Origin: Onchocerca volvulus
Lineage: Eukaryota > Nematoda > Chromadorea > Rhabditida > Onchocercidae
Length of the DNA: 64,000 bases
Reading direction: 5' to 3'
Assembly: GCA_000499405.2 (NCBI GenBank)
Contig: HG738137.1
Span: 6,882,001-6,946,000 of the forward strand
This document shows positions 55,401-64,000 of the stretch, one piece after another. Position numbers and translations under genes: made by a program. The notes below the pieces were generated by a model that saw only the letters and a list, made by a program, of their open reading frames with translations, made no database searches and was not told where the DNA came from. Within the stretch, counting starts at the first letter, position 1. Every line of letters begins with the position of its first letter.

Positions 55401-58400
55401 TTTTTTTTCTCTGATTTCTCTGCTGAATAATGGATAAATCGTAAATGTATCAAAGTACTCACATCGCATTCTTATACATCCCAGAAACGAATTCAGCGAT
55501 CCGTATGAGTTCCTCTGTTGAACAACAATATTTTCTTAGCTGATTGTAAAATAGCAGTAAAGAATCGTAATATATCAGTGGCAGATTTACGAGATCAATA
55601 AGAGACTGTAAAGCAGGAATGAATTAAGTAAATTGTCGGATTCATGAAGTTATTCCAGTTTAAATTTACCATTCATAATTTTTGAGAGAAATGAAACTAT
55701 GAATTGAAAGTACATCATAAATTCTCACATTTCATACTATTGATGAAAACTGACATTTGAACCTAAGAAATTTTTACTTGAAAAAAAATTTTTGCTGCTA
55801 TTTCTTTTACTCGAGCACGGTTGAACCCAATGGTATTCAAGTAAAAGAAGCAGAGTAAAAAATTAAAATTCTACTGTAGGCTTACGCAGTCATCCACAAT
55901 CGGCAAACCAATAGCAATAAATGTTTCGATTTTGAGCACATGAGTTATGTTCACAGTTGTAATCTCACCATTAAATTTCTGAACTAAGTTATTGAAAAAA
56001 AAAAAGTAATGCAAAAACAAGAATTACAGAATCAAAAACAAGAATTTGCAAAAACATATGTTTTATTAAAATAAAATTTACTTTCAAAAAGAGAATCATC
56101 AATTCTACGAGATATTACGGATTTCAACTGGTTTACTACTAATCATAGTAAACAAAAAATTTCCAACTGCTTTGATTATGTGTTGCACCATAACGAAATA
56201 TGTAAAAAATTCTTCAGATCTCAATGCAATTTATTCTCTCGGTAAAAATACCGAGACTAATTCATCACGAATTTCATTCAGTTACAATAAAATCTCTAAT
56301 TTGCAGACACTTACATTCAAATAAGCTGCGTAAGTACTATCCAGCAACAAAGGTCGAATACGTACAAAATGGCAACGTTCAGCTGGAAGAATAGCAGTAC
56401 CATTCATAATTTTTGAGAGAAATGAAACTGTGGGCTGAAAGAAAGATTTTAAAATGACAGTCGAATTTATAAAATCATATTAGTAACTAATGAAAATTAA
56501 AAATTGGAAAGAATCCCTCATGATCAAGCCCTCACACCCAAGAATCGAAGAAGCTTTTAAAAGAATTAGGCCAATCTTCAACTTCCAGTTATTATGAGAA
56601 AACTAAAGTATCTTTTCAGCCAATCTCTGAACTAAGAGAAGAATTCCGTAATTAGAAAAGTGAATATCCTCATCGATATGGCTTCATCTATTTAAATAGA
56701 GCTGAAATATTAAACGTAAAACTGAATAAAAATTCGTGAAATTGAAAATTTTTCTCCACATACCGGCAAAATTATATGTGCAGGGAGATGCTCCTCATCC
56801 CACTGCATATCATACAACCAATTAATATATAAATCATGCAATTCATCCCAATGATTGAAATTCAACATAGAACGAGTTAATAGAGCATCTTCCCATTTCG
56901 GTGCTTTGCTTAGATCTGTAAGAATTGTTTCGTGTAATGCAATAGCTTTAAACCCGTAGTTTTCAAAATTTTTAGATTGATGGAACAGCATAAAAAAATC
57001 TTCGACTATGAAGTGCTTTACATGTCAAATAATGAAACTGATTCATTACTATTTTAAAATATAGCATAGCCAAGAAATAAGGAACATATATTACCGAAAA
57101 AATCGCAACAACATTTCCGAAATTTTTCCATGACTATCTGCCTGTTACCATGTGATTGACCACCTACTAATAAGAGATGAACAGCTTGTAACACATAACG
57201 CACTCTTTGGCGCTTCATATCACTGCAATATTGAAAAGCTTTGCAAAGTTCAACCATATGAATTACAATAACGACAGTGATTAGTATTCAATAAGGATCT
57301 GCGAGAAAAATTATACTAATAAGATCTGCGATCTTAATTCATTTCTAATTCAATTAAATTGCGAGTATCTTCTAGAAACTAAATAATAATTTTTGTAATT
57401 AAAATAGTGGATGATACAAAATATTATTACTAAAATACTAAATCATTAATGTAGTTTCTGGTATATTACTTAGTTTAGAATTTTTAGTTCCAGCTGAAAA
57501 AAATAAAAACTAAAACCTTTTTAGGGCATCATACAATATGTCCATTGCATAACTAGCTGATTTTTTCAGATCTTCGCTATCCAGTAGTTCAGAAACACAT
57601 TCGAGAAACCAGAAAGTGGAATGCTCAGGAGCGCCATTTCTCGACTCTGTATCTATTGAGCGCAGAACATAATAAATAACCTGCGCTGCATTTGGACGCC
57701 CTAACACACAAACAGCAACAATTTTCAAGCAAAACGGATCCGAAGTAATAATTTCTGATTCACTACCCTTTGGGAAATATAACATACTATTCACCAGCTG
57801 TTCCTGAAGAAAACAGAAGACAGTAAGTCAAAAAATATTTGAATCGAAAAGCATTTGAAATGTTTTATTAATAAACGTGACGTAGCATAAAGAGGCGCAG
57901 TACCTTTCTTAAATTACTGCTGTCATAAATACCTACCTTATCATTTGCATTCAAATAACCCTTGTCTAGAGAATGCTCCAGAAGCAGTATTAACAAATTA
58001 TTGACATCTTCTGTTCCACAGTAGCCATGGTCACCACCTGATGCAGCACATAAATCACGATAACAATTAAAACTTGAACTTGTCCAAATGTTTGATGTAT
58101 TTCCCATAAAGAGCAACATCGATAGACTTCTTTCGCATAAGTTCAACAGCTAAAATTTAGAAAAAAATGATATGATTTCTTTTCTATTTTACTATCCCAC
58201 TGTTCTGCAATATTTCAATAAGTTCTTTTTTGTTTTACCGTCGAAGACGAGACAGCGAAAAGAGTACTTTTTGTAAATTTATTGCATCTTCTTGCTGATC
58301 CATTAAAACAGGTACGGCTCTCAAAATATTTTCCAACCAGTCGCCAACGCCTGCTATTGGATCATCTGCAACTTCTGTTTCGCAAAAAAAAAAAAATATC

Positions 58401-61093
58401 TGTAATTTCCTTTTATTTTCAATGGATTTCATTAATAAGTATGATTCAGAATTATTGAATACAATTGGGATAAAAGCTATGAAAAACCCCATACTGTCAA
58501 ACAAACCATCCTAAAAACCTTACCAGGTGAATCTGCTGACGTCGGTTTTTTAACTGAGGTAGCATCACCGAGTCTTAATGCATGTTGTAGTGCCTCCTTA
58601 GCAATACTCCAAAGCGCATCATATAGAGCAGACGATACGAACGTCAAAAACGATAATGTCGTCGGAAGCATATTGAGAAATCTATTGGCGAAAAGATAGG
58701 CTATGTCCATTTTGCAATTCCTCAACAACTGCAAATTGAAAACAATAAAATAACGACTTAATGTTCTCTTTTTCAAGCAAAGAACTCTTTCTGACTGGAA
58801 AAATAACAGAAAACATGTGCAAACAGATAATCCAATTTTCTATCAAATCAATCAAAAATCTGAAATCTTTCCATGAACTTCCAGTGATACTCACTCAAAG
58901 CAAAAGATCCGGAACAGAATAAGAAATGTATCAATAACTGATATTAGATATGCGAGCACGAACATTTTTGCCTTTCAGAGATTAAAATACATAGGGTCAT
59001 TCAATAACAAATAGCTTGAAAACTACTCATTTATTCGAAAAAAAAAAATGAGTAGTTTTTGAGTAGTAACAAATTGAATCAGATAGAGAGAACTAACCAA
59101 TAGTTCTGTAAATTTCTTTGCTGGGACTGCATTATATATATATATATATATATTGCTCTAACGTTTTAATAAAGAAATTTGTAACTACTATTGCAAATGA
59201 CTTTTTCCACTAATATATCATTTCAATAAAAGTCACCTCATTAATGCAGAAGACAAGAACTTCAGCAGAATTCGTTACATGATTTCTGGCGCACAAAGTT
59301 CCTACTGCCAGTTCAGTGACACGCTTATGTACATTAATTACTGCTGCATAACACGCATTTCCTACATCCGTTTGCATTTCTTTAACAGTACAATTACAAG
59401 CTAATGAACTAGTCATCAAAATTAGGGCATTCGAAATACCACTGATATATTCAATTACGGTTTCAGTTACCATACCAAAATCGATACATAACAATTTGTC
59501 GATATCAATAATTCCACTTTGTAAAATTGATATATCTCTAAAAGTGATATTAAAATTTTTTCATATAACTCCACTTAAAGTGAATATATATAAAAGAAAT
59601 ATGAAAAGAGTGAATGAAAACGCATAAAACGTTGAAACTTAGCAAATCAAAAGAGCATTCGCGTTTGGCTGTTTGAAGCTACACAACCTAAACCGAGTGA
59701 CAGACAGTAAATGGAATAAACGGAAAATTTCATACTAGTGCAATGGAGTTAGGTGACGCCAAAACCAACCTACATAAGAAAAAGGATCTATCAAAGTCTA
59801 AATTGGTAAAATTAAAATATTACCAACCTTTGATCAATTTTAGAATACGCGGAAAATGATCGTTGAGCGACGGCGTCTCGAAATGGATCAAGCAATTTTG
59901 CAGGTATTAAAGCGGAAATCATTTTTTCGATAGGGAAAGATGAAAATAATAATAGGCCGTTTATTGCTAATATTTCCTTCTAAAATTTACTTCTTTTCTA
60001 TATAAATAATTGGCTAGAAATATCTCATTTTATCAACCAGAATTGAAACAAGATTTGCATATAGTCTTGTTTGAAATACATGAAATCATAAATGCAAAAT
60101 GCACTAGATTGAAATAACAGTTTTTTTTTCTAATGATGGTTACTCAAAAAATGACAAATATCCATTATAAATAGTAAACGATGAAAATTTTGATTGGCAA
60201 AAGTCCACGTTTGCAATAAGCAATAATTTAATCATTTAATTTGATAATTTGTGTTGTAATTCAATTCGCTACCTCATTTACAAGCAATCATGTATAAATA
60301 GCATATAGCATACTTGAACTAAATAAATACATTTTATTTTTCTTTTAATTTAGAGCAGAAGTCAATTTTTTTTTTATCCAACTGCCTCCATCTATAAGTA
60401 ATTGGATAGAGATATATGATTAAAATAGTCCATAATCTTTATATATATATATATAAAGATTATGGACAGAATACCTATTTTGAAAAGTGCAGTATTTGCT
60501 TTATTGTGGAATATATTGAAAATGATAAGTCATTCACAGCTTTTTATGTTCACGTTAGAAGAATAATACTTACAGAAGAAATATTTAACTGTATACAAGG
60601 CTGAGTAGCTTCAACTATGTCATGCTTCTTTTGATTACACTCCTGTGAGCACAAGAAATTGTGATATTCAATGGGTAACGCCGTTCCAGTCAATAAACAA
60701 CGTATAATATCCACTAAATGAATCGTTTTGACATGTCCCTTATCCAGATGTTTCGTAAAATGCTTGATCAACACACGATATGCTTCACTAGCAAACAGTA
60801 CATCATTACTGGACACTAAAAAAGATATAACATTACATATGCGATATATATTATTGTCTATCGATTTCTAAAAAATTGTGAAAAAAGATCTGCCCATTGT
60901 ATATTTGCGAGAAATACTTACATTTATCCAAACTTGTACCAATAACATGAATTGATAGGATAATCTCGTCCAGTTGCATTGATGAGCCATTATTGATGAT
61001 GTATTTTAGGAGGCTACTTAAATGCTCTGCTTTTTGATCCACATTACTTGCAAGACTCGAATTCATTTCCGCATGGTCAGCATTTCTTGGCAT
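24792..61093 (-). CDS. UBR4: E3 ubiquitin-protein ligase UBR4 (p600/Pushover-type)
   Basis: Giant E3 ligase that binds N-degrons through its UBR box and ubiquitinates through a C-terminal hemiRING-UZI module with an RAD6-type E2. Family members act in protein quality control and neuronal function. Exons read with consistent phases include 60922-61093 (start), 60574-60815, 59828-59979, 59237-59537, 51316-51491, 50810-51014, 37837-38076, 37512-37628, 31563-31644, 31095-31224, 30635-30998, 30195-30363, 29774-29937, 29495-29674, 29242-29431, 28646-28926, 27799-27927, 27548-27661, 27083-27193, 26426-26550, 26196-26321, 25405-25804. Motifs in order: RVLIKHF near the N terminus, UBR box, [78 protein letters not shown]. 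Most of the rest is helical-repeat sequence. The ATG at 61093 follows a ttttcag acceptor, suggesting SL trans-splicing. The last exon joins, and so the stop (24792 or about 24738), are tentative, as is the 32.0-32.5 kb stretch. Confidence 0.93.
25405..27193 (-). other. UBR4 hemiRING and UZI module (exons 27193 to 25405)
   Basis: Exon 27083-27193 encodes [19 protein letters not shown]. Exon 26426-26550 encodes VYAFASRL and [13 protein letters not shown]. Exon 26196-26321 encodes [16 protein letters not shown] and VPIW. Exon 25405-25804 has [11 protein letters not shown]. The Cys pairs in CCIC, the His/Cys of VHLDCH and the Cys of NANTKCN match the vertebrate module residue for residue, so the catalytic E3 part looks intact. 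Confidence 0.88.
34475..36190 (-). other. Longest UBR4 intron (1.7 kb)
   Basis: The upstream exon ends FGRL at 36191 with a gtaagt donor, and the next exon begins VNGCALGDP at 34474, both in phase 0. The 1,716 bp between them are AT-rich, with a purine-rich patch near 35200-35265 and a plus-strand open frame at 35480-35752 of no known kind. No nested gene can be supported. Confidence 0.65.
37512..38076 (-). other. UBR4 central Cys-rich zinc region
   Basis: Exon 37837-38076 reads [32 protein letters not shown] and INYDEK. Exon 37512-37628 continues [15 protein letters not shown]. These are five CxxC-type pairs in the order known for UBR4. The two exons are joined in phase 0. Confidence 0.9.
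44153..45230 (-). other. AT-rich UBR4 intron of about 1.1 kb
   Basis: It lies between an exon starting [14 protein letters not shown] (donor near 45235) and one starting [11 protein letters not shown] at 44152. It is very AT-rich, with short overlapping AATTGAATTAAATTA-like motifs around 44600-44690. I see no gene or transposon in it. The upstream boundary is approximate. Confidence 0.5.
46920..50402 (-). other. UBR4 propeller-like and beta-rich region after the UBR box
   Basis: Exons here encode WD-like beta segments: [67 protein letters not shown] and [17 protein letters not shown] beta-sandwich-like segment follows ([23 protein letters not shown]). Each aligns in order with vertebrate UBR4 downstream of its UBR box. 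The fold name rests on family knowledge and not on the sequence alone. Confidence 0.75.
50810..51491 (-). other. UBR4 UBR box (N-degron-binding zinc domain)
   Basis: Exons 51316-51491 and 50810-51014 join in phase 2 across a 301-bp intron. The domain reads [41 protein letters not shown], then [17 protein letters not shown]. All zinc-binding Cys and His of the UBR4-type box are present. Just after the second exon's donor, AGAGAAATAAGCAT occurs twice in tandem (near 50779-50806). Confidence 0.93.
55667..55710 (-). repeat. Copy of a UBR4 exon edge lying in a neighbouring intron
   Basis: 32 bases at 55667-55698 are identical to 56398-56429, with partial similarity continuing another 12 bases. 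The 56.4-kb copy is the 5' edge of a coding exon (sense reads [15 protein letters not shown]). The 55.7-kb copy stands alone in an intron and loses similarity after MNG. It is a fragmentary duplication. Confidence 0.8.
59019..59059. repeat. Inverted repeat in a UBR4 intron
   Basis: AAAACTACTCATTT (59019-59032) and its exact complement at 59046-59059 flank a 13-base loop of mostly A. A short TA microsatellite lies about 75 bases away, at 59133-59153. Confidence 0.8.
60428..60467. repeat. Perfect 40-bp palindrome in the second UBR4 intron
   Basis: GTCCATAATCTTT, then a (AT)7 core, then the exact complement AAAGATTATGGAC. The whole element is self-complementary without a mismatch. It lies in the intron between exons 60574-60815 and 59828-59979. 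Confidence 0.9.
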
Positions 61094-61108
61094 TCGACTC
61101 GAAGAAGT

Positions 61109-61115
61109 CTGAAAA
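61109..61115 (-). promoter_or_regulatory. Likely SL trans-splice acceptor of UBR4
   Basis: On the minus strand, tttt-cag lies 15 bases upstream of the first ATG (61093) of a frame that aligns with the UBR4 N terminus. No convincing upstream coding exon is visible. An ordinary cis acceptor cannot be excluded. Confidence 0.55.
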
Positions 61116-62796
61116 TTGTTACCGGATAAACTTTATTTGGATAGTAAAATTTGAGGCAAAAAATACGTTACAGTAAATAGCAAAACAATGTTGCACAGGG
61201 ATTTCAAGGAAACTGATGATAATTTATAAAAATCTGAACTTCCACATTTCTTTTTTTTTACGGTAATAAACGGTAGATTAGGCAATGAAGACAGTCACCG
61301 CACTGAAATGGTTGTACTTTTTTTTTCTTTACTACTTTTTAGAAAATTTCAGCATGATGAATATCAGCCAGCTTACATTCACAAATGGATTATTCAATCG
61401 TTGATAGATGACAAAAACTTGAATGCGATCTCTTATTCAATTATTATATTTGCCACCTTAATCAAGATTTACTACATAATTGATAATTTAATCGATAACA
61501 ATAAATAAATGACAACATAATTTGACTGACAGCATCGAAACTTTTCATTATTTGCCATTCTCAATGCTCTTGATGATTAACGCTTGGACTGAAACTAACA
61601 ATATAATGCCTCATATCAGCTGATCTTTTTCAAGATATCATTCCATCTTATAGGAATGAAAAATTTAAGCTCCATCCATTCAGTGAAATATAATCCCTCC
61701 TAGTTTTCCAATTATTAACAGAATATGCATAGAGAGACACTGCTTGCTACATTCAGGTAATTCAATTCACCTCTAATTAGCCTAATCACTGAATAATATA
61801 ATGTAACAAACATCTCTACCTCATCTCTCTCATCTATGCTCCTCTGATCCTCATCAAACTCTCGATCACTCTACACATTCAATCTTCGAAAATGATTATT
61901 AGCGAGTATCGATGAGTACTAACAAAGTACCAGTTAGTACTAAAGAATCAATATCGCGAACAACTATTCCATAATATTTGCTTCAACAAATGAATATTTA
62001 ACAAATATCTGTCTATTCTGTCCTTTTCTATTCTCTCAATGTTCATTCTATGCCATCAGTGATTATTCTATCTTCTGTTTTTCTGCCAGTATCTGTTTTG
62101 CCCAGAAAATTCCATTCAATTCTTTCGACTTCTCGGCAAAACCGTGAAATAAGTGCAGATGGTCATACTGTTTGAATATTTAAGAGGACGGACGTGTCAA
62201 ACCCCTTGCTCCGTGTCTCATTTACGTGGACTTTATCCGACTTCACGTATCTCCAGACAGGAAAGCTGAAAATGATTCAAATTTTCTTAACGAAGCCGTT
62301 TATGGTGTCGTATTGCACGCTTAGGGACGCGATGCAATCTGGCCAGAATCCTCGACTGGCATCATTGTTAACAATGTTGAGTAGAGTGCTGGCTAAAATC
62401 GCAAATTGTGTTTACTCTTCAGCGGTGCAAAGGAATGAATCAGAAATAGCGTCTGACTATGATAATCTTATCTCTTACCGATTGATAAGGATTTCTTATC
62501 AATCAAGTCTTCACAATATGCTCCGAAATTCAGAAATCCCCTCTTGAAATGAAGGTTAAATTTCCAGAAAAACTTTAAATCAAAGTTTTTCTCCCTAACA
62601 TAAATCTAATTTTTTTATTTTGGGTTTCGAAATTTCTTTTTCCTTGAAGAATTCACATTTCCTTGTATAATTTGCTCATGCAAAGCATTCTAATCAATGT
62701 ACCAGTTAATCAGCATATGCACATCCTTTGCACAAGCACATTATTTAGATTTGGCTTGATTACTACCATTTTCAGGCTACCTGTGGGGAGAAAGTT
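61116..62796. other. Upstream region of UBR4, no supported gene
   Basis: About 1.7 kb that should include the UBR4 promoter. There is a 9-bp inverted repeat (AGTACTAAC / GTTAGTACT, 61915-61941). A stop-free plus-strand frame runs 62194-62547 (117 codons) with only a GTG start and no recognisable motif; I treat it as chance. Confidence 0.5.
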
Positions 62797-63093
62797 ATGT
62801 ACTATTGCGCCCGATGGCTAATGAGACGAGCCAAGCATGTTTGCTCAAATTGTGCTCTTCTCCTTTGTTCTGTTTTTATGTTTGCCAATCTATTCATCGG
62901 AATATTACTGTTAGCGATGCGCGATGGTTTAGTGGTACTGTTTGTTCTGCTGTTTTACCAGTTAAAACAAGAGTTAAATTCGTCAAAGTTTATTTTTCGT
63001 AGTTTCTCTCTGCTAGGTTCCTTACCTGGCCCGAATATTAATGAAGCTAATATTTACATTCTGGCCATTTTGTGCATTTTTTATGGAAATTAG
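62797..63093 (+). CDS. Hypothetical reading frame with a membrane-like segment
   Basis: An ATG at 62797 lies 21 bases after a ttttcag acceptor (62770-62776), the arrangement of a trans-spliced first exon. The frame opens with basic residues (MRRAKH). A hydrophobic run, LLLCSVFMFANLFIGILLLA, follows and could be a signal anchor. A donor-like gtttag after MRDG would end a first exon near 62927. A second overlapping frame (MRPMANETSQ) is also open here. I do not recognise the protein. It may be the first exon of a plus-strand gene running off the right edge, or chance. Confidence 0.2.
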   Translation: MYYCARWLMRRAKHVCSNCALLLCSVFMFANLFIGILLLAMRDGLVVLFVLLFYQLKQELNSSKFIFRSFSLLGSLPGPNINEANIYILAILCIFYGN

Positions 63094-63418
63094 AGCTCTG
63101 TCTATTTACTAATCTGTCGATCGCAATGAGCAGAAATTTTCCCATGTCTGGAAAATGTAATAATTCATTAGTGATAATTTCTGACCACTTAGTGTTGTTA
63201 GACATAAGGAACAAAATGAAATAATTGATTGTGTAAGTGACACAGCGATTTTCAAATTGATTATTAGTTCAAGTGAACCAAGATCGTCTTATCAGTTTTT
63301 ATCAACACGTTATGGCTTCTCTGATCAATTGTACTTAATTTTAAGATCAAATTTTCTGTCGTAGTGTATCACCTTGATTATCATAAGTGACGTATATTTT
63401 TTCTCAAAGATTCGTAAA

Positions 63419-63793
63419 CTAATAGAATGAAAATCTAATTACTATCAAAAAATAGGATGAACATAATTGAAAGACTTTAATCAGATGAAACATTCTGGGA
63501 ATTTTTGCGCAAAAAGTTTTATTTATGAATAAATTTAATTTTTTAAGGTGTTGAATCCAATTGCAGTTTTTACAACCTTTTTTTGCATGACTATTATTTA
63601 TTAAATTTGCAACTAACTTTCGAATGTAGTTTTTTATATGAATTGATAACACTTGATCGAAGATGAGATGGTTAGCTTGAATAGCTGCCTCAGCAGGTGT
63701 CAGATAATTCAAATTTTTTTGTCCTTTATCAAGCCTATCACGATGTTGTGTTTTTATATCACATGAAGGCATGATTTCAAGCAGAGAGATCAC
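63419..63793 (-). CDS. Hypothetical 124-codon frame or exon
   Basis: The first half has protein-like composition (MPSCDIKTQHRDRLDKGQ, LTPAEAAIQANHLIFDQ, HIKNYIRKL). The second half is Lys/Asn/Phe-rich like translated intron, and a possible donor (gttgta) follows HAKK. It could be the visible part of a minus-strand gene upstream of UBR4. No family was recognised and no strong acceptor precedes it. Confidence 0.25.
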   Translation of the reverse strand: MISLLEIMPSCDIKTQHRDRLDKGQKNLNYLTPAEAAIQANHLIFDQVLSIHIKNYIRKLVANLINNSHAKKGCKNCNWIQHLKKLNLFINKTFCAKIPRMFHLIKVFQLCSSYFLIVIRFSFY

Positions 63794-63879
63794 TTCTCTC
63801 CATAATAAAGTGTTTCATTTAGTTATGTTAAAGAATATAATCAAAATTTTTCACTTATATGGATTTATAATCATTTCAG

Positions 63880-63960
63880 GATGAAGATGAGTTTTATTAT
63901 GAGAATGTCAGAAAGCATGGACATATAGTATTAACTCGAAAGAAAAGTAATCCTTTTTAA
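63880..63960 (+). CDS. Exon-like segment at right edge (DEDEFYYENV...)
   Basis: A good acceptor (atcatttcag) precedes a frame reading DEDEFYYENVRKHGHIVL, TRKKSNPF and TAA. An alternative donor AAAA/gtaatc at 63945 would make it an internal exon of a gene continuing past the window. The acidic start and YENV look like real coding sequence, but I do not recognise the gene. Confidence 0.35.
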   Translation, partial: DEDEFYYENVRKHGHIVLTRKKSNPF

Positions 63961-64000
63961 AAACTATTATTCCCTAATAATTTTTTGCCCATGTGATTTG

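Noticed and set aside
62194..62547. 117-codon plus-strand frame
   Set aside because: Only a GTG start, no motifs, and one such stop-free run is expected by chance in a window of this size and composition.
1..64000. tRNA, rRNA, CRISPR or transposon genes
   Set aside because: No cloverleaf with A and B boxes, rRNA core sequence, regularly spaced repeats, transposase or reverse transcriptase frame was recognised on reading.

Overview
The window is nuclear DNA from an animal, almost certainly a nematode and most likely a spirurid/filarial-type parasite (the exact species is inference). It is strongly AT-rich. Genes are split into many short exons of 60-300 bp by introns mostly of 100-400 bp with gtaagt-like donors and ttttcag-like acceptors. 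Several genes start a few bases after a bare ttttcag-type acceptor, as expected for spliced-leader trans-splicing. There are no bacterial-type operons, insertion sequences or CRISPR arrays. Gene identities come from matching spliced exons to conserved animal families from memory; no database search was run.

Layout: (1) 1-5697, plus strand: 3' part of a TopBP1/MUS-101-like multi-BRCT replication/checkpoint protein, running off the left edge. (2) 6538-8400, minus: DPH6, diphthine-ammonia ligase, four exons, complete. (3) 9209-11525, plus: eIF6, complete, head-to-head with DPH6. (4) 12195-23296, minus: POLA1, DNA polymerase alpha catalytic subunit, about 32 exons and about 1,450 codons. (5) about 24792-61093, minus: one giant gene for UBR4 (p600/Pushover-type E3 ubiquitin ligase), filling more than half the window with dozens of exons. 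The UBR box, a propeller-like region, a Cys-rich zinc region and the C-terminal hemiRING-UZI module can all be read. (6) 61.1-64.0 kb: probable promoter region of UBR4 followed by weakly supported coding pieces on both strands, including an exon-like segment at 63880-63960.

Functionally these are housekeeping genes: replication and checkpoint control (TopBP1, Pol alpha), translation and ribosome biogenesis (eIF6, DPH6) and protein quality control (UBR4). TopBP1/DPH6 and eIF6/POLA1 are convergent pairs, DPH6/eIF6 is divergent, and UBR4 and POLA1 lie in tandem 1.5 kb apart. I see no sign of a shared pathway unit.

I found no new multi-gene system. The most unusual signals are: a 187-bp tandem duplication of a TopBP1 exon plus intron whose second copy has decayed; a copied UBR4 exon edge lying in a neighbouring intron; a perfect 40-bp palindrome in a UBR4 intron; two GC-AG introns in the TopBP1 gene; a coding-like, frame-shifted stretch inside the last eIF6 intron; and orphan exon-like segments at the right edge.
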